Source: CAYSDH01 sp964429805 (GTDB lineage Bacteria; Bacteroidota; Bacteroidia; Flavobacteriales_D; JABDKJ01). From it: a DNA stretch of 64,000 nt. How positions within the stretch are numbered: position 1 is the first letter of the stretch; each line of letters starts with the position of its first letter. Positions 54,923 through 63,175 of the stretch are shown here, piece by piece. The stretch spans positions 42,859 to 106,858 of the forward strand of contig CAYSDH010000004.1 of assembly GCA_964429805.1 (NCBI GenBank), in the 5' to 3' direction. A program made the position numbers and the translations under genes. The notes below the pieces were generated by a model. It did no database searches. It was not told the origin of the DNA and saw only the letters and a program-made list of their open reading frames with translations.

Positions 54923-56278
54923 ATGCTCAATATCACTAACAACAGCGTAGATCGATTTGTCAAGCGGGACGATTATTCCGCCTTGAAATCAGTCGAAGCA
55001 ATGACTTCTGGCAAAGTATTAAAGAGATTGCTAATCGGCAGTATTCTGACCTTGATTGTCATCATGCTCTTGCCTTGGACACAAAACATTCGTGCACGCG
55101 GTGAGGTAACCACCTTAGACCCCAGCCAGCGACCACAGACCATTAATTCTGTGATAGCCGGTAGAGTGGAGAAATGGTTTGTGCAAGAAGGAGACCATGT
55201 TATGAAAGGCGATACAATCATGTTTATCTCAGAGGTAAAAGACGACTATTTTGACCCTCAATTACTGGACCGTACGCAGCAGCAATTGACCTCTAAAGAA
55301 ATGGCAGTCGGATCCTATATGGAGAAGATAAAAGCGCTAGACAATCAGATAGATGCCTTGTCACAAACGAGTCGATTAAAGTTTGAGCAAACCAAAAACA
55401 AATTCAAACAAGCGGAGCTAAAAGTATCAAGTGACAGTATCGAGTTTAAAGCCGCCCGCTTAAACAACGAGATTGCAAATCAGCAATTTGCCCGTATGCG
55501 CGAGCTCTATGACAAAGGCCTTAAGTCACTCACAGACTTGGAGACGCGTGAACTCAGTCTTCAAAAAACTCAAGCAGAACTGATAGCAAAAGAGAATGCA
55601 CTGCTGAGTAGCAAAAATCAACTGATTAATGCGCAAGTAGAACTAACGAGTATTGACGCGCAGTATAGAGACGAGATAGCCAAGGCTGAGTCTAACAAAT
55701 ATGCCGCACTCTCAGACATGTATGATGCTGAGGCAGTGGTGACCAAACTGCAAAACGAGTACATGAATTATTCTGTACGGTCGGGCCTGTATTACATCAT
55801 CGCACCGCAAGACGGTTTTGTGACGCAAGCCATACAGTCAGGTCTTGGTGAGACTATTAAAGAAGGTGCAGAGATAGTCAGCATCATGCCGTCTAAGTTT
55901 GACTTAGCCGTGGCCATGTACGTGGCGCCAATTGATCTGCCGCTACTCAAAAAAGGAAACAAAGTGCGTATACAGTTTGACGGTTGGCCAGCCATCGTGT
56001 TTTCGGGTTGGCCTAATACGAGTTATGGAACCTATGGCGGTGAAGTGTTTGCCATTGACAATTTTATAAGTCCAAATGGAAAATACAGAGTGCTTGTGGC
56101 TCAAGACCCGCAGGATCATCCTTGGCCTGAGGCGGTGCGTGTGGGCGCAGGATCATCAACCATGACCTTACTTAACGATGTCGCAATAGGCTATGAACTG
56201 TGGAGACAAATCAATGGTTTCCCACCAGACTATTACACCCAAGAGCAGGTCGATTCATATAAATCAGCAAAACACTAA
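54923..56278 (+). CDS. HlyD-family membrane fusion (periplasmic adaptor) protein, 451 aa
   Basis: A cytoplasmic N-terminus and one membrane span (LLIGSILTLIVIMLLPW, ~35-52) precede the lipoyl half (VIAGRVEKWFVQEGDHVMKGDTIMFI). A long coiled-coil hairpin (~105-290) follows, then the second lipoyl half (YYIIAPQDGFVTQAIQSGLGETIKEGAEIVSI) and a beta-barrel domain (GNKVRIQFDGWPAIVFSGWPNTSYGTYGGEVFAI). It links the ABC protein to the TolC channel. Two bases separate it from the ABC gene. Confidence 0.92.
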   Translation: MLNITNNSVDRFVKRDDYSALKSVEAMTSGKVLKRLLIGSILTLIVIMLLPWTQNIRARGEVTTLDPSQRPQTINSVIAGRVEKWFVQEGDHVMKGDTIMFISEVKDDYFDPQLLDRTQQQLTSKEMAVGSYMEKIKALDNQIDALSQTSRLKFEQTKNKFKQAELKVSSDSIEFKAARLNNEIANQQFARMRELYDKGLKSLTDLETRELSLQKTQAELIAKENALLSSKNQLINAQVELTSIDAQYRDEIAKAESNKYAALSDMYDAEAVVTKLQNEYMNYSVRSGLYYIIAPQDGFVTQAIQSGLGETIKEGAEIVSIMPSKFDLAVAMYVAPIDLPLLKKGNKVRIQFDGWPAIVFSGWPNTSYGTYGGEVFAIDNFISPNGKYRVLVAQDPQDHPWPEAVRVGAGSSTMTLLNDVAIGYELWRQINGFPPDYYTQEQVDSYKSAKH

Positions 56279-56282
56279 GTAT

Positions 56283-56666
56283 ATGAACGTTTCAAGAGAA
56301 CAATTTATAGGAGTCAATAATTTTCAGATTAGCAAAACAAAATCTGGGCAGGAATTATTGGGGTTAATTGGTGATGAGGTGTGCGGGCACTCCAAGTCTC
56401 AAATTACTGGCTACCAAGAAATCACAAAGTGCTTCAATGATTTTGACTTTATCTGTCCAGTTAGAAAGGGCAATGTGATTGAAATCGGCTTGGAGCTTAT
56501 TGATGTAGGCACAAGTTCAATTACCTTCAAATGTGACGTCCGCGACTTGTTGCTCAAGAAAACCATCATCACGATGAGTGAGTGGGTGTTGGTCAACATC
56601 AACGAAGATGGAGAGGCCTGTCCACACGGAAAAACTCCTGAAGATTTTTCAGAAAAGTCATCATGA
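56283..56666 (+). CDS. Hotdog-fold thioesterase-like protein inside the exporter operon, 127 aa
   Basis: The start at 56283 follows the HlyD stop by four bases. The sequence has the acyl-CoA hydrolase strand pattern (FDFICPVRKGNVIEIGLELIDVGTSSITFKCDVRD, then TMSEWVLVNINEDGEACPHGK), matching the GD-x-V...VGxTS... motif order of BFIT-type hotdog enzymes, though the first helix lacks the usual GG motif (GDEVCGHSKSQI). It overlaps the TolC gene by four bases, so it is a firm member of the operon. A cytosolic thioesterase in a type I-like exporter suggests an acyl substrate or precursor. A dehydratase-type hotdog protein is the alternative. Confidence 0.75.
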   Translation: MNVSREQFIGVNNFQISKTKSGQELLGLIGDEVCGHSKSQITGYQEITKCFNDFDFICPVRKGNVIEIGLELIDVGTSSITFKCDVRDLLLKKTIITMSEWVLVNINEDGEACPHGKTPEDFSEKSS

Positions 56667-58066
56667 AAATGAGAACTACAGTACTTTTAATTGCCCTTTT
56701 TTGCATGCAGTGGACTTCTGCTCAAGATGCTCCAGTAATTAGTTACGAGGAGTATATGAGCACCGTGCTAGAGCACCATCCATTGGCTCGTGTGGCTGAC
56801 ATCAAACTCGAGTCTGGTGATGCCATGTTACAGTCTTCGCGCGGCAACTTTGACCCAATCGTGCAGGGAAGTCTAAACAGAAAAGACTTTGACGGCAGTC
56901 GGTATTATGACATTCTGCAAGGCGGTATAAAAGTGCCTACTTGGCTCGGAGTAACTGTCGAGGGCGGATACTCTCAAAACGATGGTGTCTACTTAAATCC
57001 AGAGCGATTGACGCCAAATCAGGGTTTGGTGCATGCGGGTATACGTGTACCCCTGGGCGAAGGACTATTTATGGATAAACGAAGGGCTGAACTTCGCAAA
57101 GCAGAATTGGCCAGAGACTTAGCTGACTTTGAGCGAAAACTGCTCATCAATGACCTTATTTTAGAAGCAGGCACAGCCTATTGGAATTGGTTTCAAGCGC
57201 ATCACACGGCAGCGGTATATGCTGAAGTTGCCACGCTGGCCCAACAGCGCTATGAGGCAGTGAGTCAAGCGGCCCAACTTGGTGACGTGCCCAGCATTGA
57301 TACCCTCGAAGCGAGCATACAATTTCAAGCACGTACGATTCTGCTTCAAGAAGCCACACTTGCCAAAAAGAATGCTGCTGCAATCATGTCAGTATATCTT
57401 TGGTTGGAGGGTCAGATTCCTGCCAGTATTGCTACGCAAAGCTCTCCGGCCTCGCCAGATTTATATACCGCATTTCCTGTAGACCCGATACTCATAGCTG
57501 GGCTCGAAGAGGGGCTAATGGAGCATCCTTTAATTACCGCTCAATCCATCAAACTAGACCAAGCAGCAATAGATCAGCGCTGGAAAAGAGAACAACTCAA
57601 GCCCCAGGTTGATTTAAAATATAACGCACTGAGCGAGTCTCTTGGAGGCACAGAATTAAATGGATTTAATGACAACAACTACACCCTCGGGTTTGAAGTG
57701 AGCATGCCCATTCTGCTGAGAAAAGAACGAGGTGCCCTTCAGTTAGCCAATCTAAAAATCGAGCAACAACAAATGGACCTTGCTGTAAAACGTCAAGACA
57801 TTTGGCTAAAAGCCCGCAAAGCAATCAATGAGTGGGACCTTGTAGCGCAACAGTTAGATCTATTTGAAGGAACTGCGAGAGACTACGCCTCTTTACTTGC
57901 TGGTGAGCAAGAACTCTTTAAGCAAGGAGAGAGCTCACTCTTTTTAGTAAACAGAAGAGAGACCAGCTATGTCAATGCGCAGGTCAAGCTACTCGAACTC
58001 AAAGCAAAGAATAGAAAGGCCGAGTTAAAATCCCGCTTTGCATTAGCAACTCTAGATGAAGAATAA
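56663..58066 (+). CDS. TolC-family outer-membrane efflux protein, 467 aa
   Basis: Signal peptide MKMRTTVLLIALFCMQWTSAQ. Two repeats of the TolC helix-strand type (YEEYMSTVLEHHPLARVADIKLESGDAML, LITAQSIKLDQAAIDQRWKREQLKPQVDL, and FEVSMPILLRKERGALQLANLKIEQQQMDLAVKRQDI). It forms the channel for the ABC/HlyD exporter and is the last gene of the operon. The gene-free stretch from 58067 to 58240 contains no clear terminator. Confidence 0.9.
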   Translation: MKMRTTVLLIALFCMQWTSAQDAPVISYEEYMSTVLEHHPLARVADIKLESGDAMLQSSRGNFDPIVQGSLNRKDFDGSRYYDILQGGIKVPTWLGVTVEGGYSQNDGVYLNPERLTPNQGLVHAGIRVPLGEGLFMDKRRAELRKAELARDLADFERKLLINDLILEAGTAYWNWFQAHHTAAVYAEVATLAQQRYEAVSQAAQLGDVPSIDTLEASIQFQARTILLQEATLAKKNAAAIMSVYLWLEGQIPASIATQSSPASPDLYTAFPVDPILIAGLEEGLMEHPLITAQSIKLDQAAIDQRWKREQLKPQVDLKYNALSESLGGTELNGFNDNNYTLGFEVSMPILLRKERGALQLANLKIEQQQMDLAVKRQDIWLKARKAINEWDLVAQQLDLFEGTARDYASLLAGEQELFKQGESSLFLVNRRETSYVNAQVKLLELKAKNRKAELKSRFALATLDEE

Positions 58067-58240
58067 AGCTCACTGAGCATGTGATTTCTATCCGCCCAAG
58101 AGGCATGGCGCTCTGCTTACTTTATCAACCGACATTCTAAGCAGCTCAAGTTCTGACTATTAACTGCTCACTGCCCGCTACCTTGTTTACCCTTGCTCCA
58201 TTTAGTTTGAACAACAGACTATTATAAGTATCTTCATCGC

Positions 58241-58558
58241 TTGGCACACAGACAGCATAGCACTCTACTTTCTGGCTTATGGGTTTTTACTCTAGTCGTT
58301 GTTCTTGCTGTGCAAATTCTTCCTTACACGCAGTATAATATGGAAGGAGATTTCATTGAAATCGTTGATTTCGAGGAGTCTGAAAGTGATGAGAAGGACC
58401 CCAAAGAACAGGAGGACGAGAAAAAGGAATTTCACTCTTACTTCTTGTCATTTGATGAGTTTAAGCAATGCTCTTCAGCGTCTATCTTGGGCTATGCCAA
58501 CGGATTTCCGCCAACCCCGTGGCTTGAAATACTGAGTCCGCCACCAGACTTTTCGTAG
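58241..58558 (+). CDS. Small hypothetical membrane-anchored protein, 105 aa
   Basis: Starts at a TTG at 58241; no ATG occurs before the hydrophobic segment. One hydrophobic stretch (LLSGLWVFTLVVVLAVQILPY, ~9-29) is followed by a very acidic section (VDFEESESDEKDPKEQEDEKKE) and ends PTPWLEILSPPPDFS. It lies about 107 bases before the SulP gene on the same strand. Family unknown, and a shorter start or none is possible. Confidence 0.5.
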   Translation: MAHRQHSTLLSGLWVFTLVVVLAVQILPYTQYNMEGDFIEIVDFEESESDEKDPKEQEDEKKEFHSYFLSFDEFKQCSSASILGYANGFPPTPWLEILSPPPDFS

Positions 58559-58665
58559 CCCTTTTTGCTCATCCGCAGCGTGGATGACGATATCTCGTGC
58601 CAGCCTATTACTGTTGCCTGGCGAAAACAACTTTATTCCCCTTTCTCAAAAAAATAAATTCTAGA

Positions 58666-60246
58666 ATGAGTAATTCAAAACAAGGCCTTTTCGCCAATAT
58701 TAAAAATGACTTTCCTGCCAGTATAGTGGTCTTCTTAGTGGCCGTGCCACTTTGTCTTGGTATCGCACTGGCTAGTGGAGCCCCGCCCCTATCAGGAATT
58801 ATTGCGGGTATAGTAGGTGGTATCGTGGTCACCATGTTTAGTGGAAGCTCACTCGGTGTGAGTGGCCCTGCAGCTGGACTAGCTGCTATCGTCCTTGCAG
58901 CCATACCAGAACTTGGCGGCTTTGATATCTTCTTAATGGCTGTTGTGCTTGCTGGTGTCTTCCAGTTTATACTGGGTGTTCTAAAACTGGGTGTTATAGG
59001 CTACTACTTCCCAAGCTCGGTGATTAAAGGAATGCTGGCAGGTATTGGTGTCATCATCTTCCTCAAACAGATACCTCATGCCTTTGGTTATGACGAGTAT
59101 CCTGAAGGTGAAGTCGATGGTGGATCAACCTTCAGTGGTCTGATAGAAATGTTTGGTAACATCATTCCAGGTGCAATGATTATTGCTGGAGTTTCCTTAC
59201 TCATTCTTATACTTTGGGAACAAAAATTTATCAAGCGCCTCACTATCTCGCAGTACATCCAAGGACCACTCGTAGTGGTGATACTCGGTATCATTATGGG
59301 TAAGTTTTTTGGAGATTCAGAGACACTTGCCATTACTGGAAAGCACCTTGTGTCGCTGCCCGTCACTGATGACTTAGACGGATTGAAAGAACTACTGACG
59401 TTTCCAGATTTTACACAGATTCTTAATCCTAAAGTTCACGTAGTGGCCATCACACTCGCTGTGGTAGCTAGTTTGGAAACACTGCTTTGCGTAGAAGCGA
59501 CTGACAAGCTAGACCCACAAAAACGTGTAACACCTACCAATCAAGAGTTGCGCGCTCAAGGTATCGGTAACGTGGTATCTGGATTGATTGGAGGGCTTCC
59601 AGTTACTCAGGTAATTGTACGTAGCTCGGCCAACATTCAGAGTGGAGGAAAGTCACGTGCATCGGCATTCCTTCATGGTGTGCTGATCTTAGTCTGTGTG
59701 CTTTTGATTCCTACGCTACTTAACATGATTCCAAAAGCGACACTAGCCGCCATCCTAATCATGGTTGGATTCAAACTCGCCAAACCGAGTCTATTTAAAG
59801 AGATGTGGAAGAAAGGAGTGTACGAGTTCGTGCCTTTCATCATTACTATCATTGGTATTGTTCAGATTGATTTGCTCAAAGGAATTGCACTGGGTATGGT
59901 GGCAGCCATTCTGTTTATTCTCTTTAGAAATTACCAGATTCCATTCTTCGTCAATTCGGCAAATGCCAAGCCAGGTGAGCAAATCCAACTGGAGTTGTCA
60001 GAGCATGTGACCTTCCTCAACAAGGCAGGAATACAGAAGAGCCTCCTTCAATTGCCTGACAATTCATCTGTGCTAATTGATGGAACTCGAACACAGGATA
60101 TCCATCCTGATGTGCTCGAAATCATCCATGATTTCCAAGCTACTTCAAGTGAGCGAGGCATCGTGGTTGAGCTCAAAAACATGGACCGATTTGATGGAAG
60201 TAAACCGATGGCCGCATTTGCCAAAATGGTTGAAAAAGTAAAGTAG
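58666..60246 (+). CDS. SulP-family anion (probably bicarbonate) transporter, 526 aa
   Basis: The ATG at 58666 gives MSNSKQGLFANIKNDFPASIVVFLVAVPLCLGIALASGAPPLSGIIAG, the family opening. About twelve membrane segments follow (GSSLGVSGPAAGLAA, VASLETLLCVEATDKLDPQKR, RAQGIGNVVSGLIGGLPVTQVIVRSSANIQSGGKS). The C-terminal STAS domain (~430-526) ends FDGSKPMAAFAKMVEK. The gene directly downstream is a beta-carbonic anhydrase, and in many bacteria this pairing marks sodium-bicarbonate uptake (BicA-like), so I infer bicarbonate as the substrate. Sulfate remains possible. Confidence 0.9.
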   Translation: MSNSKQGLFANIKNDFPASIVVFLVAVPLCLGIALASGAPPLSGIIAGIVGGIVVTMFSGSSLGVSGPAAGLAAIVLAAIPELGGFDIFLMAVVLAGVFQFILGVLKLGVIGYYFPSSVIKGMLAGIGVIIFLKQIPHAFGYDEYPEGEVDGGSTFSGLIEMFGNIIPGAMIIAGVSLLILILWEQKFIKRLTISQYIQGPLVVVILGIIMGKFFGDSETLAITGKHLVSLPVTDDLDGLKELLTFPDFTQILNPKVHVVAITLAVVASLETLLCVEATDKLDPQKRVTPTNQELRAQGIGNVVSGLIGGLPVTQVIVRSSANIQSGGKSRASAFLHGVLILVCVLLIPTLLNMIPKATLAAILIMVGFKLAKPSLFKEMWKKGVYEFVPFIITIIGIVQIDLLKGIALGMVAAILFILFRNYQIPFFVNSANAKPGEQIQLELSEHVTFLNKAGIQKSLLQLPDNSSVLIDGTRTQDIHPDVLEIIHDFQATSSERGIVVELKNMDRFDGSKPMAAFAKMVEKVK

Positions 60247-60311
60247 AGGCGACAGGAGCTTCTACAGAAGCCGTGCCTCAGCTAAATAAAACGTTAAAAG
60301 AAAAATAGATT

Positions 60312-60938
60312 ATGATTACTCAAAACAAAGACCTCCAAGAGAAAATGACGCCTGCCAAGGCGCTGGACATGTTAAAAGATGGCAATGCTCGATTTGTAGA
60401 TAAACGCATGACTAATCGCGACCTCATGCAACAAGTGCATGAAACTGGAGCGGGTCAGTTTCCATTTGCCACTGTGCTTCACTGTATCGACTCGCGTGTG
60501 AGTGCTGAGCTTGTATTTGACCAAGGTATTGGTGACCTCTTTAGCATCCGTATTGCAGGAAATTTTGTCAATGACGACATTCTCGGAAGTATGGAGTTTG
60601 CCACCAAATTGGCGGGCACTAAAGTCCTCATGGTACTCGGACACACACACTGCGGTGCTGTAAAAGGCGCCTGTGACCATGCAGAACTTGGAAACCTCAC
60701 TCAAATGCTAGGTAAAATCACCCCTATCGTTGATGAAGTAGAAGGAGACTTTGACGTCAAAGGGTCTGCGAATGCTGATCTAGTGCAGCGTGTTGCCGAG
60801 CTGAACGTATCGCGAAGCATAGACGCTATACGTGAGAAAAGTGCAGTCATCCGCGACATGGAGAGCAATGGTGAACTGATTCTTGTAGGTGGCATGTATG
60901 ACATCAAAACAGGAAAGGTTGACTTTCACAGTAACTGA
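60312..60938 (+). CDS. Beta-class carbonic anhydrase, 208 aa
   Basis: Zinc ligands C58, H111 and C114 (HCIDSRV, GHTHCGAVKGA), with the D60-R62 pair that gates the site. The remainder (NFVNDDILGSMEFATKLAGTKVLMVLG; GGMYDIKTGKVDF) is typical. The protein interconverts CO2 and bicarbonate in the cytosol. It lies 65 bases after sulP and is followed by a terminator at 61048, so the two are likely co-expressed. Confidence 0.95.
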   Translation: MITQNKDLQEKMTPAKALDMLKDGNARFVDKRMTNRDLMQQVHETGAGQFPFATVLHCIDSRVSAELVFDQGIGDLFSIRIAGNFVNDDILGSMEFATKLAGTKVLMVLGHTHCGAVKGACDHAELGNLTQMLGKITPIVDEVEGDFDVKGSANADLVQRVAELNVSRSIDAIREKSAVIRDMESNGELILVGGMYDIKTGKVDFHSN

Positions 60939-61047
60939 ATGTAGAGTCGAATGATGGCCTCAACATTGGAGGTGTCAGCAAAGACTTCGTTGACAATGGC
61001 ATTCGCCTCGGGTCATGAGAAGAATGACAATTATAATATGTAATGTC

Positions 61048-61090
61048 AAGGGCTCTATCTTCAGAAGGAGCCCTTACTTTTTAATTTTTT
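61048..61090 (+). terminator. Rho-independent terminator after the carbonic anhydrase gene
   Basis: AAGGGCTC (61048-61055) pairs with GAGCCCTT (61068-61075) around a twelve-base loop, followed by ACTTTTTAATTTTTT. It lies just before the start at 61099. Confidence 0.85.
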
Positions 61091-61098
61091 AGAACGAT

Positions 61099-61800
61099 AT
61101 GAGAATCCGCACACTGGTTAGCTGTATTAGCTTGAGCCTTTTTATTATGCTTTCATCTACCGCGTCTGCGCAGTATGACGAGCAACTTGGCGCCTGGTAC
61201 ATGTACTTTTTTGACTACAAGGCTGGAGAGTCAAAGTTTGGAGTGCAAGGTGACATACAGTTTCGTAACTGGGACTTGGGTAGCGACTTGGAGCAGCTAC
61301 TACTGCGCGGTGGACTTACCTATCGACCAGATGGCACAAAGGCAAAACTGACCTTGGGCTACGGAAACATCACCACTGGTATGCGCGGAGAGTCTACGCT
61401 CACTACCTCTGAATCTCGTATATATCAAGAAGCACTCCTGCCACAAAAAGTAGGTAGTCGACTGAGTTTAACACATCGTTTTAGGTATGAGCAGCGATGT
61501 GTAGATGGGCAAGATTTTAGAACCCGCTACCGCTACAATCTCTTTTTGACTCTACCCATCACCTCAAAAGATGTGGAAAAAGGCACGCTCTATGCGAGCA
61601 TGTACAATGAGCTCTTCATCAATGGTCAGAAAGAAGTTGGGCCGACATCTGCGGTATCCATATTTGATCGCAACCGACTATATGCCGCCATGGGTTATGC
61701 TGTCTCAGACAAACTAAAAGTCCAACTCGGCATGATGCGTCAAACCCTAAATGCCGCAAGCAAGTCTCAACTGCAACTTAGTCTGCATCATAATTGGTGA
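61099..61800 (+). CDS. Outer-membrane DUF2490-like beta-barrel, 233 aa
   Basis: Signal peptide MRIRTLVSCISLSLFIMLSSTASAQ. The remainder alternates aromatic strands (GAWYMYFFDYKAGESKFGVQGDIQFRNWD, LTLGYGNITTG, LTHRFRYEQR, RYRYNLFLTLPI, LQLSLHHNW), as in the DUF2490 barrel family. It ends with an aromatic residue, as barrels do. The function is unknown; it has its own region after a strong terminator. Confidence 0.8.
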   Translation: MRIRTLVSCISLSLFIMLSSTASAQYDEQLGAWYMYFFDYKAGESKFGVQGDIQFRNWDLGSDLEQLLLRGGLTYRPDGTKAKLTLGYGNITTGMRGESTLTTSESRIYQEALLPQKVGSRLSLTHRFRYEQRCVDGQDFRTRYRYNLFLTLPITSKDVEKGTLYASMYNELFINGQKEVGPTSAVSIFDRNRLYAAMGYAVSDKLKVQLGMMRQTLNAASKSQLQLSLHHNW

Positions 61801-61931
61801 GTTGACTAAAGCAGGTGTATCACCCGCATATCAACCTACTAAACAGTCTGTTACATGAGTCTATTTTAGTTTCTGAGAGTCTATCAATCCCTTTTTACAC
61901 TACTTTAGGGCTCATCAAATCTTAACCAAAA

Positions 61932-63056
61932 ATGAAAATCTTCAGCACTATCTGCTTCAGCCTGCTCGTTGCGCTTAGCTCCTTTGGCCAATTGGCAGTC
62001 TCAAATGACCAGACTGTATCTTACTATGTGCAAGAAATATTTCAGGGCCCCGGAGTCACGGTCGCTAATGTGACCATCAACGGGTTTGATGGGACGCAAT
62101 TCTCTTGCGAGCAAGTCGGTCAGTTGCACCAGGACATGGGTTATCTGCCTTTTAACGAAGGGATTGTCATGTCTACAGGAGCCATAATTAGCACGGACTT
62201 TGCTGGTGACACTGTTGTAGTCGGTAACTCTCCATCCGTGCAGACAGCAGACACATGTAATTCGTATGGAGACATAGACCTTGAAACCATTACAGGGTTT
62301 AACATCAATGACCAAGCGGTAATTGAGTTTGACTTGGTCACGACAGAGGCTTTTTTGAGTTATCAATACGTCTTTGCCAGCCAAGAATACCCTGAGTGGG
62401 TCAACACCAATTTTAATGATGCTTTTGGCTTCTTTATTTCTGGTCCAGGTATCACTGGGCCGTATTCCAGTCCCGCAGGATTTCCAGATGGCAGTGTAAA
62501 TATGGCCATCGTGCCGGGTACTGCAGACGTTCCTGTAGCAATCAACAGCATCAACATGGGTGGTTTTAATTGTGGTTCAGCAAGCACAGACTGTGTAAAC
62601 TGTCAGTATTATATCAATAATTGTGACTCGTCAGCCACTCAATTTGATGGACTTACTACAACCCTCATTGCCCAGCGTCAGGTTACACCAGGTTTGGTCT
62701 ATCACTTGAAACTAGCCATTGGAGATGCCGCAGATGGAGCCCTTGATTCGGGTGTTTTTCTGAAACGTGAAAGTCTCGTCAGTTTTGCCCAGCCACTTTC
62801 TGTGCCTGAAGTAGAATCTGCACCGCTCTCTATCTATCCAAATCCAGTGGAAGATGCCTTGACCATTTCGGCCAAGTTTAATGGCGAGGTTAAGCTCATG
62901 GTTCATGACAATTTTGGTCGACTGATAATCGAGTCAACGGAGTCTCCGGCTGATTTTCTCAAACTAGATTGCGCAGAACTTGAGATGGGAGCGTATACCC
63001 TGACAGTGCAGCCAACATTTGGAGAGCCAATATCTAAGCGCTTTGTAAAGAGGTAA
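61932..63056 (+). CDS. Choice-of-anchor L domain protein with T9SS type A sorting signal, 374 aa
   Basis: Signal peptide MKIFSTICFSLLVALSSFGQ. The choice-of-anchor L region (residues ~30-285) shows GIVMSTGAIISTDFAG, TEAFLSYQYVFASQEYPEWVNTNFNDAFGFFISGPGITG and LVYHLKLAIGDAADGALDSGVFLKRESL. The final ~80 residues (SIYPNPVEDALTISAKF ... MGAYTLTVQPTFGEPISKRFVKR) are a type A T9SS sorting domain. It is a secreted, probably surface-bound protein of unknown ligand. Confidence 0.92.
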   Translation: MKIFSTICFSLLVALSSFGQLAVSNDQTVSYYVQEIFQGPGVTVANVTINGFDGTQFSCEQVGQLHQDMGYLPFNEGIVMSTGAIISTDFAGDTVVVGNSPSVQTADTCNSYGDIDLETITGFNINDQAVIEFDLVTTEAFLSYQYVFASQEYPEWVNTNFNDAFGFFISGPGITGPYSSPAGFPDGSVNMAIVPGTADVPVAINSINMGGFNCGSASTDCVNCQYYINNCDSSATQFDGLTTTLIAQRQVTPGLVYHLKLAIGDAADGALDSGVFLKRESLVSFAQPLSVPEVESAPLSIYPNPVEDALTISAKFNGEVKLMVHDNFGRLIIESTESPADFLKLDCAELEMGAYTLTVQPTFGEPISKRFVKR

Positions 63057-63175
63057 TCTGCACCTACAAATTCGGGCTACACCATACTCCGAGTTGCGGG
63101 TTTTGCGCATCGCATTTGCAGCCTAAATAGATGTGAGATGCACCATATGGCAGTCAAAATCACGTTATTTGATGG

